The notes under the pieces are model-generated. The model made no database searches, was not told the DNA's origin, and saw only the letters and a program-made list of their open reading frames with translations. The position numbers and the translations under genes were made by a program. Of a stretch of 51,294 bases of DNA, positions 43,223-51,294 are shown in pieces. The stretch spans positions 1 to 51,294 of the forward strand of contig NZ_SELD02000002.1 of the NCBI RefSeq assembly GCF_004923205.2, read 5' to 3'. The stretch comes from Paracoccus aeridis (lineage in GTDB: Bacteria; Pseudomonadota; Alphaproteobacteria; Rhodobacterales; Rhodobacteraceae). Position 1 is the first letter of the stretch. Each line of letters opens with the position of its first letter.

Positions 43223-45901
43223 ATGCCAGTCGTCGTCGTGGAATCCCCGGCCAAGGCCAAGACCATCAACAAGTACCTGGGCGACGACTACACCGTGCTG
43301 GCGTCGTTCGGCCACGTCCGCGACCTGCCGCCCAAGGACGGGTCGGTCGATACCGACGCGGATTTCGACATGAAGTGGGAAGTCGCGGCAGAGTCGAAAA
43401 AGCACGTCAAGGCGATCAGGGACGCGCTGGCGTCGGACCCCAACCTCATCCTCGCGACCGACCCCGACCGCGAGGGCGAGGCGATTTCCTGGCACCTGCG
43501 CGAGGCGCTTGCCCCCGCGCTCAAGAAGGCCGCCGTCAGCCGCGTGACCTTCAACGCGATCACGAAGAACGCCGTGACCGAGGCGATGGCCAACCCGCGC
43601 GAGATCGACCAGCCGCTGGTCGATGCCTATCTCGCGCGCCGGGCGCTGGACTACCTCGTGGGCTTCAACCTGTCGCCGGTCCTGTGGCGCAAGCTGCCGG
43701 GCGCCAAGTCCGCCGGCCGCGTGCAGTCGGTCGCGCTGCGGATCATCGTCGACCGCGAGATGGAGATCGAGGCGTTCCGCGCCCGCGAATACTGGACCGT
43801 CCACGCGACCCTCGCCACGCCCGCGGGGGCCGAATACCAGGCGCAGCTGGTGACCTATGCGGGCAGGAAGCTGGACCGCTACGACCTCGCCGATGCCGAG
43901 GGGGCCGCGCTGGCCGTCAGCGCCGTGCAGTCGCGCGACCTCAAGGTGATCTCGGTCGCCAGCAAGCCCGCCAGCCGCAACCCGTGGCCGCCCTTCATGA
44001 CCTCGACCCTGCAGCAGGAAGCCAGCCGCAAGCTGGGCCTCGGCGCGCGGGCCTGCATGTCGGCGGCGCAGCGGCTCTACGAGGCAGGCTACATCACCTA
44101 CATGCGGACCGACGGGATCGACATGGCGCCGGAAGCCGTGATGGCCGCGCGCGACGCGATCAGGGCCCGGTTCGGGGCGGACTACGTCCCGTCCTCGCCC
44201 CGCATGTACAAGAACAAGGCCAAGAACGCGCAGGAAGCGCACGAATGCATCCGGCCCACCGACATGATGCTGTCGCCCGACGGCCTGAACGTCGAGCCCG
44301 AGCAGAAGAAGCTCTACGACCTGATCTGGAAGCGCACGATCGCCTCGCAGATGGAAGCCGCCCGGATGGAGCGCACGACGGTCGAGATCGGCAGCGCCGA
44401 CGGGCAGGTGGGCTTGCGCGCGACGGGGCAGGTGATGCTGTTCGACGGCTTCCTGCGGGTCTATGACCAGGGCCGCGACGACGACGAGGGCGAGGACAGC
44501 GCCCGCCTGCCGCAGATCGCCGAGGGCGAGCCCGCCGCCAAGCGCGACGTGGTGCCGGAACAGCACTTCACCCAGCCGCCGCCGCGCTACACGGAAGCCA
44601 CGCTGGTCAAGCGGATGGAGGAGCTCGGCATCGGCCGCCCGTCCACCTACGCCAGCATCGTCACGACGATCCAGGACCGCGACTACGTCCGCAAGGACAA
44701 GAACCGCCTGATCCCCGAGGACAAGGGCCGTCTCGTCACCGTGTTCCTGACCCGCTACTTCCCGCGCTACGTGAGCTACGACTTCACCGCGGACATGGAG
44801 GGCGAGCTCGACGACATCTCCAGCGGCAACCGCGCCTATCGCGAGGTGCTGCGGCGGTTCTGGCGCGACTTCACCGCCGCGCTTGAAGGGACGAGCGAAC
44901 TTCGCATCTCCGAGGTGCTGACCGCGATCGACGACGCGCTGGCGCCGCATCTCTATCCGCCGCGGGCGGACGGGGGCGATCCGCGCGAATGCCCGCTCTG
45001 CGGCAAGGGGCGGCTGAACCTGAAGACCGCGCGCTCGGGCGGGGCGTTCGTCGGCTGCACCAACTATCCTGAATGCCGCTACACCCGTCCGCTGTCGGGC
45101 CCCGAGGGCGAGATGATGGGCGACGTGGTGCTGGGGCAGGACGCCGCGGGCCTCGACATCAGCCTGAAGAACGGCCGCTTCGGCCCCTACGTCCAGCGCG
45201 GCGAGGCGTCGGCTGAGGAACCGAAGCCGCCGCGCGCCTCGATCCCGAAGGGGTGGGAGGTCGCGGCGATGGACCTTGAAAAGGCGCTGCGGCTGCTGGA
45301 CCTGCCGCGCGAGATCGGCCCGCACCCCGACGACGGCGTGATGATCGAGGCGGGGATCGGCCGCTATGGCCCCTTCGTCAAGCACGGCCCGCGCTATGCC
45401 AACCTCGCCGAGGTGGACGAGGTGTTCACCATCGGCATGAACCGCGCGGTCGAGGTGCTGGCCTCGAAGCCCCAGCGCGGGCGCGCCGCCGCGGCGGCAC
45501 CGCTGGCGGAGCTGGGCGAGCATCCCGCGGGCGGCGCGGTGCAGGTGCTGAACGGGCGGTTCGGGCCCTATGTGAAGTGGGGCAAGGTCAACGCCACGCT
45601 GCCCCGCGACCTGGCGCCCGAAGCCGTGACGATGGACCGCGCGCTGGAGCTGATCGCCGCCAAGGCGGCCAAGGGCGGCAAGGCGCCGAAGAAGGCTGCG
45701 GCCAAGCCTGCCGCAAAGGCTGCGGCCGCCAAGGCGCCGAAGGCGGCGGCGAAAAAAACCGCGCAGGCTGCCGACGGGACAGCCGCGAAGAAGCCGGCAG
45801 CGAAGAAGCCCGCGGCGAAGAAGCCGGCAGCGAAAAAGCCGGCTGCCCGGCAGGCCGCACCCAAGAAGGCCGCGAGCCCCGCCAAGGGGGCGGAGGCCTG
45901 A
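43223..45901 (+). CDS. topA: DNA topoisomerase I
   Basis: This 892-residue type IA topoisomerase relaxes negative supercoils. The N-terminal Toprim domain shows VVVESPAKAKTINKYLG and TDPDREGEAISW. The catalytic tyrosine is Tyr293 in ITYMRTDG. One tetracysteine zinc ribbon (CPLCGKGRLNL and CTNYPECRY) lies at about 592-622. Three GRFGPYV-type repeats follow. Residues about 812-892 form a Lys/Ala/Pro tail with four KKPAA repeats (15-bp DNA repeats at 45788-45847), probably contacting DNA or RNA polymerase. GGAGGTG gives the ribosome-binding site. Confidence 0.97.
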   Translation: MPVVVVESPAKAKTINKYLGDDYTVLASFGHVRDLPPKDGSVDTDADFDMKWEVAAESKKHVKAIRDALASDPNLILATDPDREGEAISWHLREALAPALKKAAVSRVTFNAITKNAVTEAMANPREIDQPLVDAYLARRALDYLVGFNLSPVLWRKLPGAKSAGRVQSVALRIIVDREMEIEAFRAREYWTVHATLATPAGAEYQAQLVTYAGRKLDRYDLADAEGAALAVSAVQSRDLKVISVASKPASRNPWPPFMTSTLQQEASRKLGLGARACMSAAQRLYEAGYITYMRTDGIDMAPEAVMAARDAIRARFGADYVPSSPRMYKNKAKNAQEAHECIRPTDMMLSPDGLNVEPEQKKLYDLIWKRTIASQMEAARMERTTVEIGSADGQVGLRATGQVMLFDGFLRVYDQGRDDDEGEDSARLPQIAEGEPAAKRDVVPEQHFTQPPPRYTEATLVKRMEELGIGRPSTYASIVTTIQDRDYVRKDKNRLIPEDKGRLVTVFLTRYFPRYVSYDFTADMEGELDDISSGNRAYREVLRRFWRDFTAALEGTSELRISEVLTAIDDALAPHLYPPRADGGDPRECPLCGKGRLNLKTARSGGAFVGCTNYPECRYTRPLSGPEGEMMGDVVLGQDAAGLDISLKNGRFGPYVQRGEASAEEPKPPRASIPKGWEVAAMDLEKALRLLDLPREIGPHPDDGVMIEAGIGRYGPFVKHGPRYANLAEVDEVFTIGMNRAVEVLASKPQRGRAAAAAPLAELGEHPAGGAVQVLNGRFGPYVKWGKVNATLPRDLAPEAVTMDRALELIAAKAAKGGKAPKKAAAKPAAKAAAAKAPKAAAKKTAQAADGTAAKKPAAKKPAAKKPAAKKPAARQAAPKKAASPAKGAEA
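45788..45847 (+). repeat. topA: Four 15-bp tandem repeats in topA
   Basis: AAGAAGCCGGCAGCG and close variants occur four times in frame, encoding KKPAA units in the basic tail. Copy number is likely to vary between strains by slippage. Confidence 0.8.
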
Positions 45902-45981
45902 CCCTCGCGCTCTGGTGATGGGGCGCGGGGCTTCTCACGGGGACGTGGCCTATCATCGGGCGGGTCGGCGTGGTACCTGCC

Positions 45982-45996
45982 TGTTACAAGGTAACA
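45982..45996. promoter_or_regulatory. TGTTAC-AAG-GTAACA palindrome before the MliC-like gene
   Basis: Perfect 6-bp arms around a 3-nt centre lie 16 nt before the start codon. The symmetry suits a dimeric repressor site; no specific regulator is identified. Confidence 0.4.
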
Positions 45997-46011
45997 TGAA
46001 GGAAGCCTTCC

Positions 46012-46392
46012 ATGCTGAAACCCGCAGCCGCCCTGATCGCCCTGTCGCTTGCCACCCCCGCGCTCGCTACCCCGGCGCTTGCCACCCCGGCGCTGGCCGC
46101 CCCCACGCAGGCCGCCGAGGACATGCTGAAAGTCGCGAACTATTCCTGCGCCGACAATGACGTGCTGAGTGTCGCCTACATGAACACCGCGGCCGGGAAC
46201 GGCTATGCGGTGGTGCTGGTGCAGGACGAACTGCTGGCGATGGCGCAGCAGGTCTCGGCCTCGGGCGCGATCTACAAGACGACCGATCCGAACTACGACT
46301 ACACCCTGATGACAAAGGGCAGGAACGCGGATCTTCTGGCTGTCACCAACGGCAAGGAAGAATACGTCATGAAGGACTGCGTCACCGACTGA
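46012..46392 (+). CDS. MliC-family lysozyme inhibitor-like protein
   Basis: This 126-residue exported protein has a signal region (about 1-34) containing three TPALA repeats (15-bp DNA repeats 46051-46095). The mature domain has YSCADNDVLSVAYMN, the conserved SASGAIYK motif that plugs the lysozyme active site in the family, and a C-terminal cysteine in MKDC that pairs with the first. No lipobox is seen, so it would be a soluble periplasmic form (PliC-like). GAAGGAAG is the ribosome-binding site. The match is by motif, with a somewhat unusual YTLMTKGRNADLL stretch. Confidence 0.78.
   Translation: MLKPAAALIALSLATPALATPALATPALAAPTQAAEDMLKVANYSCADNDVLSVAYMNTAAGNGYAVVLVQDELLAMAQQVSASGAIYKTTDPNYDYTLMTKGRNADLLAVTNGKEEYVMKDCVTD
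46051..46095 (+). repeat. Three 15-bp tandem repeats in a signal peptide
   Basis: GCYACCCCSGCGCTN units at 46051, 46066 and 46081 encode LATPA/TPALA repeats inside the signal region of the MliC-like gene. Confidence 0.75.
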
Positions 46393-46464
46393 TCCCCCTG
46401 CCGGTTCGTTGACTTGGGCGGCCCCTCCGTGCAGAACGTCCGCACAGAATTGTTCGGGGGGGTC

Positions 46465-47160
46465 ATGGGAAAGATCTACGACAATGCCGACGCGGCGCTG
46501 GACGGGGTGCTGCGCGACGGGATGTCCATCGCCGCCGGGGGGTTCGGCCTCTGCGGCATTCCGGAACTGCTCATCGCGGCGATCCACAAGGCGGGGACCA
46601 GCAACCTGACGATCGCGTCGAACAACTGCGGCGTGGACGGCTTCGGGCTCGGCATCCTCCTGGACAGCAAGCAGATCCGGAAGATGATCTCGTCCTACGT
46701 GGGCGAGAATGCCGAGTTCATGCGCCAGTACCTGTCGGGCGAGCTCGAGCTGGAGTTCAACCCGCAGGGCACGCTGGCCGAACGGATGCGGGCGGGCGGC
46801 GCGGGGATCCCCGGCTTCTACACCAAGACCGGCGTCGGCACCGTCATCGCCGACGGCAAGGAGGTGAAGACCTTCGACGGCGAGGACTACATCCTCGAGC
46901 GCGGCTTCGTCGCGGACCTGGCGATCGTGAAGGGCTGGAAGGCCGACACCTCGGGCAACGTCGTGTTCCGCAAGACCGCGCGCAACTTCAACGTCCCCGC
47001 CGCCACCTGCGGCCGCGTCTGCGTGGTCGAGGTCGAGGAGATCGTGCCCGTGGGTTCCCTCGATCCCGACGCGATCCACCTGCCGGGGATCTACGTCCAC
47101 CGCCTGATCCAGGGCGAGCACGAGAAGCGGATCGAACAGCGCACCGTGAGGAAGGGGTAA
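46465..47160 (+). CDS. scoA: 3-oxoacid CoA-transferase subunit A
   Basis: This 231-residue alpha subunit of a succinyl-CoA:3-oxoacid (or acetoacetate) CoA-transferase works with ScoB in ketone-body and short-chain-acid use. [34 protein letters not shown] and [16 protein letters not shown] are family signatures. A GGGGGGG stretch lies before the ATG at 46465; an upstream GTG-type start would add residues not seen in the family. scoB follows after 3 nt. The acid specificity is not settled by sequence. Confidence 0.93.
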   Translation: MGKIYDNADAALDGVLRDGMSIAAGGFGLCGIPELLIAAIHKAGTSNLTIASNNCGVDGFGLGILLDSKQIRKMISSYVGENAEFMRQYLSGELELEFNPQGTLAERMRAGGAGIPGFYTKTGVGTVIADGKEVKTFDGEDYILERGFVADLAIVKGWKADTSGNVVFRKTARNFNVPAATCGRVCVVEVEEIVPVGSLDPDAIHLPGIYVHRLIQGEHEKRIEQRTVRKG

Positions 47161-47163
47161 GCC

Positions 47164-47865
47164 ATGGCCGAGCAGACGAAACCGACCGCCGCCGCTGGTT
47201 CCGAGGTGGGCGCGCCCCCTGCTGCCCCCGCCGCGAAGGGCTGGGACCGCAACCAGATGGCCGCCCGCGCCGCGCGCGAGCTGCAGGACGGCATGTACGT
47301 GAACCTCGGCATCGGCATCCCGACGCTGGTCGCGAACTACATCCCCGAGGGGATGACCGTGACGCTGCAGTCGGAAAACGGGATGCTGGGCATCGGCCCC
47401 TTCCCGGCCGACGAGGACGTGGACCCCGACCTCATCAACGCGGGCAAGCAGACCATCACCGAGCTGCCCCATTCGGCCTATTTCGACAGCGCCCAGTCCT
47501 TCGCGATGATCCGCGGCGGCAAGATCGCGATGGCGATCCTCGGCGCGATGGAAGTGGCCGAGAACGGCGATCTCGCCAACTGGATGATCCCCGGCAAGCT
47601 CGTGAAGGGCATGGGCGGGGCGATGGACCTGGTGGCCGGCGTGAAGCGCGTGGTGGTGGTGATGGACCACACCAACAAGGCGGGCGAATCCAAGGTGCTG
47701 CGCGAATGCACCCTGCCGCTGACCGGCAAGGGCGTGGTGGACCGCATCATCTCGAACCTGGGCGTGCTGGACGTGGTGGACGGCGGGCTTCGGATCGTCG
47801 AATGCGCCGACGGCGTGACCGAGGATGACCTGCGCGCCGCGACGCAGGCGACGATTGTCGCCTGA
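47164..47865 (+). CDS. scoB: 3-oxoacid CoA-transferase subunit B
   Basis: This 233-residue beta subunit carries the catalytic glutamate Glu71 in [12 protein letters not shown], which forms the enzyme-CoA thioester. A Pro/Ala-rich N-terminal extension (about 1-25) precedes the usual start region [14 protein letters not shown]; an internal ATG at about 47257 could be the true start. The C-terminal part shows the conserved [12 protein letters not shown] and [12 protein letters not shown]. It overlaps the next gene slightly. Confidence 0.93.
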   Translation: MAEQTKPTAAAGSEVGAPPAAPAAKGWDRNQMAARAARELQDGMYVNLGIGIPTLVANYIPEGMTVTLQSENGMLGIGPFPADEDVDPDLINAGKQTITELPHSAYFDSAQSFAMIRGGKIAMAILGAMEVAENGDLANWMIPGKLVKGMGGAMDLVAGVKRVVVVMDHTNKAGESKVLRECTLPLTGKGVVDRIISNLGVLDVVDGGLRIVECADGVTEDDLRAATQATIVA

Positions 47866-48460
47866 GGCAGGCGTCCGCGCCGTCCGCTGGACCGGCGAGG
47901 ACGGGCAGGGGCTGGAACACTGCGTCCTGAAGCTGCGGGCGAACGGCCTCGTGCTCGAGGGCATGGTCGCCGGCAACCGCGGGGGCGACAGCTACGGGGC
48001 CCACTACATCGTGCGCGCCGACGCGATGGGCCGCACGCGCGAGGTGCGGGTCCGCTATGCCGGCAGCCACTCGCTGCACGTCACCGCGGACGGTGAAGGC
48101 AACTGGCACGACGAGCAGAGGGGCAGGGCGATCCACAGACTCCGCGGCTGCATCGACGTGGACATCGGCGTGACCGCCGCGACCAATACCCTGCCGATCC
48201 GGCGCCTCGGGCTTGCGGTGGGCGATGCTTGCGAGATCCGCGCGGCCTACGTCGCGCTGCCGGACGAACTCGCGGGGCAGCTCGAGGGGGCCTTCCTGCC
48301 GGAGCCGGCAGACCAGCGCTATACCCGTCTGGGCGACCGGCTCTGGCGCTACGAGGGGCTGTTTCGCGACTTCGTCGCAAACCTGCCGGTGGACGACATG
48401 GGCCTCGTCCTCGACTATCCGCAACTGTTCCGCCGCGTGGCCACCGGGGCCGCGGCGTGA
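47855..48460 (+). CDS. Putative glycolipid-binding family protein (DUF1089)
   Basis: This protein of about 201 residues shows [15 protein letters not shown] at the N terminus and the family motifs [20 protein letters not shown] and [12 protein letters not shown]. These match the putative glycolipid-binding family (formerly DUF1089), a beta-barrel fold of unknown function. The start is uncertain. A TTG at 47855 overlaps the scoB stop slightly; an ATG at 47825 would give 211 residues with an Arg run unlike the family. The stop overlaps the next start as GTGA. Confidence 0.75.
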   Translation: MSPEAGVRAVRWTGEDGQGLEHCVLKLRANGLVLEGMVAGNRGGDSYGAHYIVRADAMGRTREVRVRYAGSHSLHVTADGEGNWHDEQRGRAIHRLRGCIDVDIGVTAATNTLPIRRLGLAVGDACEIRAAYVALPDELAGQLEGAFLPEPADQRYTRLGDRLWRYEGLFRDFVANLPVDDMGLVLDYPQLFRRVATGAAA

Positions 48461-49029
48461 CGGCCGACGAGATCGCGGCACTGTTCACGCAGGGCGGCGA
48501 CTTTCTCTGCGCGCGCTGGGGGCGGCCGGTCGCGCCGGTGGTGTTCGGGCTGGACGACGCATCGCTCGCGATCTTCCGCGACGCGCTCAAGGCGGTGGTC
48601 GCCCACGCCCGCCACCCGCTGACCGACACCGACCCGGAAACCGGCGCGAACCTGATGATCTTCGCCGTGGCGGACTGGGACGACCTGCGCGGCGTCACCG
48701 ATCTCGACCGTCTCACCGGGCTGGACGACCTGCCCGGGCGGCTCGCGGCGCAGTCGGCTGACCGCTACCGCCTGCTGCGCTTCGACGCGGAAGGCGCGAT
48801 CCGCGCCTGCATGACCTTCCTGCGGCTCGGCGGCGCGCTGGGGCAGGCGCATCCGGCCGCGCTGGCCGAGGACGCGGGCGTGAACGCGATGCTGAGCTTC
48901 GCCAGCCACGTCACGCCGTCCTCCGACCTCGCGGGGCTGATCCGCGCCGCCTACGACCCCGCGCTGCCGCCCTGCGCCCGCGACGCCAGCCACGCGCTGC
49001 GGCTGGCGGCAAGGGTCGGTGCGCCATGA
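48457..49029 (+). CDS. Unrecognised conserved-looking protein
   Basis: This 190-residue protein starts with GTG inside the preceding stop (GTGA) and ends overlapping the ybgC start (ATGA), so it is clearly part of the coupled run. [38 protein letters not shown] and GANLMIFAVADWDDL are its most distinctive stretches. It has no signal peptide or membrane segment. Two cysteines near the C-terminal half are not in a known motif. I do not recognise a family. Confidence 0.8.
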   Translation: MTADEIAALFTQGGDFLCARWGRPVAPVVFGLDDASLAIFRDALKAVVAHARHPLTDTDPETGANLMIFAVADWDDLRGVTDLDRLTGLDDLPGRLAAQSADRYRLLRFDAEGAIRACMTFLRLGGALGQAHPAALAEDAGVNAMLSFASHVTPSSDLAGLIRAAYDPALPPCARDASHALRLAARVGAP

Positions 49030-49460
49030 CCCACCGCCTGCCCGTCCGGGTCTATTACGAGGACACCGACTTGGGCCAGGTGGTCTATTACGCCAACTAC
49101 CTGCGCTTCATCGAGCGCGGCCGCAGCGAATGGCTGCGCGCGGGCGGCATCGACCAGCTGGCGCTGATGCAGCGGGACGGGATCGCCTTCGTCGCGCGGC
49201 GGGTCAACGCCGACTACCTTTCCCCCGCGCGCTACGACGACCTGCTGGACGTCGTGTCCGAACTGCGCGGCATCCACGGCGCCCGGATCGCACTGGCGCA
49301 GCGGGTCGAGCGCGGGGGCGCAACCCTGTTCGCGGCCGAGGTCGATCTGGTCTGCGTCGCCGTCCCGTCGATGCGGCCGGTCCGGGTTCCCGCGGCGGTG
49401 CGGGCCGCGCTGGACGCGCCCGCCGCCCTGCGCGAACCCGCCCGAGACGGGGACAACTGA
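49026..49460 (+). CDS. ybgC: Tol-Pal-associated acyl-CoA thioesterase YbgC
   Basis: This 144-residue hot-dog-fold thioesterase has VRVYYEDTDLGQVVYYANYL, with Asp15 as the expected catalytic residue. RARLWL-type binding features are replaced here by RGRSEWLRAGG. It normally precedes tolQ, as here, and in other bacteria hydrolyses acyl-CoA and interacts with phospholipid synthesis. The start overlaps the previous stop by 4 nt. A 131-nt gap with a promoter candidate leads to tolQ. Confidence 0.93.
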   Translation: MTHRLPVRVYYEDTDLGQVVYYANYLRFIERGRSEWLRAGGIDQLALMQRDGIAFVARRVNADYLSPARYDDLLDVVSELRGIHGARIALAQRVERGGATLFAAEVDLVCVAVPSMRPVRVPAAVRAALDAPAALREPARDGDN

Positions 49461-49470
49461 CGGACATGTG

Positions 49471-49500
49471 TTGCCCCGCAGGGGTGCCTTCTGGTTAAAT
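49471..49500 (+). promoter_or_regulatory. tolQ: Candidate tolQRA promoter
   Basis: TTGCCC (49471-49476), an 18-nt spacer and TTAAAT (49495-49500) lie in the AT-richer gap between ybgC and tolQ. A CCCC/GGGG mini-hairpin lies inside the spacer. Confidence 0.4.
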
Positions 49501-49591
49501 CCCGGCCAAAAGACCGCCCGAAGCGGCCAGGCCCCGCATGGATCACCCGCACGCGACTGAGCGCGTCCCGGGCAAGGACAGGCACCGACCC

Positions 49592-50284
49592 ATGGAACAA
49601 ATCGCCGCCGGAACGCCGGTCGACTTCTCGCTCATCGCGCTGTTCACGCGCGCCTCGCCGATCGTGCAGGCGGTCATGGTGCTTCTGGTGCTGGCGTCCG
49701 TCTGGTCCTGGGCGGTCATCATCCAGAAGATCATCACCTTCGCCGGCGCCCGGCGCGACGCCGGCCGGTTCGAGCGGGCGTTCTGGTCGGGCCAGCCGCT
49801 CGATGACGTCTACGACCAGATGAGCGGGCGTCCGCGCGGCGCGGCGGAACGGGTGTTCGCGGCCGGGATGCTGGAATGGCGCCGGTCGCAGAAGGACGAC
49901 GGCGGGATCATCCCGGCGGCGCAGTCCCGCATCGACCGGGCGATGAACGTGGCCATCGGGCGCGAATCCGACCGCCTGAACCGCGGCCTGCCGCTGCTCG
50001 CCACGATCGGGTCGGTCGCGCCGTTCGTCGGGCTGTTCGGCACGGTGTGGGGGATCAAGAACGCGTTCGAGGGGATCGCGCTCAGCCAGAACACCAGCCT
50101 TGCCGTGGTGGCGCCCGGCATCGCCGAGGCGCTGCTCGCCACCGCGCTGGGCCTTCTGGCCGCAATTCCGGCCGTCGTCGCCTACAACAACCTGGCCGCC
50201 GATGCCGACCGCATCAGTTCCAGCCACGAGGCGTTCGCGGACGAGTTCTCGACCATCCTGTCGCGCCAGCTCGAGGAAGACTGA
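49592..50284 (+). CDS. tolQ: Tol-Pal system proton-channel subunit TolQ
   Basis: This 230-residue inner-membrane protein forms the TolQ-TolR proton-driven motor for outer-membrane constriction. Three membrane segments are visible: about 22-45, one at ATIGSVAPFVGLFGTVWGI and one at LLATALGLLAAIPAVVAY, with the conserved threonine in FGTVWGI. The ATG at 49592 gives the family length; an ATG at 49538 would add 18 residues. AAGGA is 13 nt upstream, which is rather far. tolR follows after 1 nt. Confidence 0.95.
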   Translation: MEQIAAGTPVDFSLIALFTRASPIVQAVMVLLVLASVWSWAVIIQKIITFAGARRDAGRFERAFWSGQPLDDVYDQMSGRPRGAAERVFAAGMLEWRRSQKDDGGIIPAAQSRIDRAMNVAIGRESDRLNRGLPLLATIGSVAPFVGLFGTVWGIKNAFEGIALSQNTSLAVVAPGIAEALLATALGLLAAIPAVVAYNNLAADADRISSSHEAFADEFSTILSRQLEED

Positions 50285-50285
50285 G

Positions 50286-50756
50286 TTGGGCGCGGGCAGC
50301 ATGCGCCGCGGTGGCGGCCGCCGCGGACGCGGGCGGCGCAACCAGCCGATGTCGGAAATCAACGTGACCCCCTTCGTGGACGTCATGCTGGTGCTGCTCA
50401 TCATCTTCATGGTCGCGGCGCCGCTTCTGACCGTCGGCGTGCCGTTGCAGCTGCCCCGCACGGCGGCCGAGGCGATCACCACGGAACCCGAGGAGCCGCT
50501 GACGATCAGCGTGCCGCCGTCGGGGCCGCTGGTCCTGATGACAAGCGAAGTGGCCGAGGACCAGCTTGTCCCGACCTTGCGCGCCATCGCCGCCGAGCGG
50601 CAGAGCGGGCGCATCTACCTGCGCGCCGACGGCGGCATTCCTTATGCCCGCGTCATGCAGGTGATGGGGGCGCTGAACGCGGCCGGTTTCCGCGACATCG
50701 TGCTGGTGACCGATACCGGCGGCCCCCGGATGGACGGCCCCCGGATGGACGGCTGA
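50286..50756 (+). CDS. tolR: Tol-Pal system protein TolR
   Basis: This 156-residue protein has one membrane segment (about 26-45) with the essential aspartate in INVTPFVDVMLVLLIIFMVA, and a periplasmic dimer domain. A TTG at 50286, well spaced from GAGGAAG at the tolQ end, is preferred; an ATG at 50301 would remove 5 residues. The N terminus is Arg/Gly-rich. The C terminus ends with a perfect 15-bp tandem duplication (50721-50750) repeating GPRMD. tolA begins 4 nt after the stop. Confidence 0.94.
   Translation: MGAGSMRRGGGRRGRGRRNQPMSEINVTPFVDVMLVLLIIFMVAAPLLTVGVPLQLPRTAAEAITTEPEEPLTISVPPSGPLVLMTSEVAEDQLVPTLRAIAAERQSGRIYLRADGGIPYARVMQVMGALNAAGFRDIVLVTDTGGPRMDGPRMDG
50721..50750 (+). repeat. 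tolR: 15-bp perfect tandem duplication at the tolR end
   Basis: GGCCCCCGGATGGAC is repeated exactly at 50721-50735 and 50736-50750, adding five residues just before the tolR stop. Confidence 0.85.
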
Positions 50757-50760
50757 GGCG

Positions 50761-51294
50761 ATGGATCGCGCCGACCGGATCGGGGCCTGGGTCTCGGGCA
50801 TCGCGCATGCGGCCCTGATCGCGTGGGTCGCGGTCGGTGGCGCGCTGTTCCGCGGCCAGCCCTCGGCGTCGATCCGCATGACCAACGTCCAGACCATGTC
50901 CGAGGCGGATTTCCAGCAGATGGCCGCCGCGACCCGCGGCGCGGGGCCGGTGGGCGAGACCGCGTCCATCCAGCCCGCGCAGCCGCAGGCGCCGGGCGAC
51001 GAGGTTGTCGTGGGCGGCAACGTCTCGGTCGCGCCGCCCGCCGATCAGGTCGACCCGCTCGCGATGCCCGCGCCCGAGGTCGCGCCCGAAGCGGCGCCGG
51101 ACCTGTCCGACCTGCGCGCCCCGCAGGAAGCGGTGGCGGTGGCGACCATCGCGCCCCTTCAGCCAGACGCGCCGTTCGAGGCGAGCGGCACCGTGGTCCT
51201 GCCCGACGCGGCGCCGGGCCGCGCGGTCGCCGCCGCCGCGCCCCGGCCGGTGCGCCCCGGCCTGCCCGCGGGCGAGGCCCCCGCCGCCCAGCCC
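50761..51294 (+). CDS. tolA: Tol-Pal system protein TolA, truncated by the window end
   Basis: An open frame of 178 codons runs from the ATG at 50761 to the window edge without a stop. Residues about 8-30 (IGAWVSGIAHAALIAWVAVGG) form one N-terminal membrane anchor, as in TolA and TonB. The rest is rich in Pro, Ala, Val and acidic residues (for example QPAQPQAPGDE), the extended periplasmic region. GAGGCG precedes the start. Position after tolR and the anchor identify it; the C-terminal domain that contacts Pal and TolB lies outside. Confidence 0.85.
   Translation, partial: MDRADRIGAWVSGIAHAALIAWVAVGGALFRGQPSASIRMTNVQTMSEADFQQMAAATRGAGPVGETASIQPAQPQAPGDEVVVGGNVSVAPPADQVDPLAMPAPEVAPEAAPDLSDLRAPQEAVAVATIAPLQPDAPFEASGTVVLPDAAPGRAVAAAAPRPVRPGLPAGEAPAAQP

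Noticed and set aside
42905..45523. 872-residue minus-strand open frame opposite topA
   Set aside because: topA on the plus strand is certain by motifs. The antisense frame is a composition artefact without domains.
45568..47976. 802-residue minus-strand open frame opposite the MliC-like and CoA-transferase genes
   Set aside because: It covers several well-supported plus-strand genes and their intergenic regions, with no protein-like features.

Overview
The window is high-GC bacterial DNA whose gene content and order point to an alphaproteobacterium of the order Rhodobacterales, most likely close to Paracoccus or Rhodobacter. The evidence is adk between secY and rpsM, no infA/map/rpmJ there, the ATP12 assembly chaperone, the aapJQMP amino-acid transporter, phosphatidylcholine synthase, a Rhodobacter-type ferredoxin-NADP reductase, and a CTCCGGCGGGGATATTT-type element that I recall as common in this order. 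This is recognition from protein sequence, not a database match. There are no rRNA, tRNA, CRISPR, prophage or insertion-sequence features.

Positions 1-17203 hold the complete S10-spc-alpha ribosomal protein cluster (rpsJ to rplQ, with secY, adk and rpoA), all on the plus strand. It carries one unusual insertion, a medium-chain dehydrogenase/reductase gene between rpmD and rplO, and is preceded by a secreted glutamine-amidotransferase-like gene. Nearly every junction longer than about 60 nt carries a strong stem-loop, so the cluster looks divided into hairpin-bounded blocks. Several TTGAC-type -35 boxes precede such blocks.

Positions 17204-18778 carry a luxR-luxI acyl-homoserine-lactone quorum-sensing pair. 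It sits between the rplQ terminator and a housekeeping run of rarA, crcB, an RluA-family pseudouridine synthase, a HAD phosphatase and ATP12 (18841-23071). The luxR start lacks a Shine-Dalgarno sequence, the luxI ribosome-binding site lies in a hairpin, and the rarA start abuts another.

Positions 23283-27954 are the general L-amino-acid ABC transporter aapJQMP, followed 32 nt later by a small membrane-anchored RTX-like calcium-binding protein. From 28949 to 40466 the region has a cell-envelope and peptide-uptake flavour. It holds a D-amino-acid-aminotransferase-like enzyme, a peptide/nickel-type ABC importer without an adjacent binding protein, a DUF333 protein, an MFS_3 exporter, an Arg-rich 77-residue reading frame coupled by ATGA overlaps at both ends, a GlsB/YeaQ membrane protein, an L,D-transpeptidase lipoprotein, a lytic transglycosylase with a SPOR domain, and an orphan peptide-binding protein.

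Positions 40582-51294 hold pcs, fpr, a DUF4142 protein, topA, an MliC-like lysozyme inhibitor, a 3-oxoacid CoA-transferase pair, a glycolipid-binding-like protein, an unrecognised gene, and ybgC-tolQ-tolR-tolA, with tolA running off the end.

The most promising undescribed elements are the Arg-rich coupled reading frame at 35563-35796, the RNA structures around luxR-luxI-rarA, the hairpin partitioning of the ribosomal cluster with its S10 leader attenuator candidate, and the anchored mini-RTX protein behind aapP.
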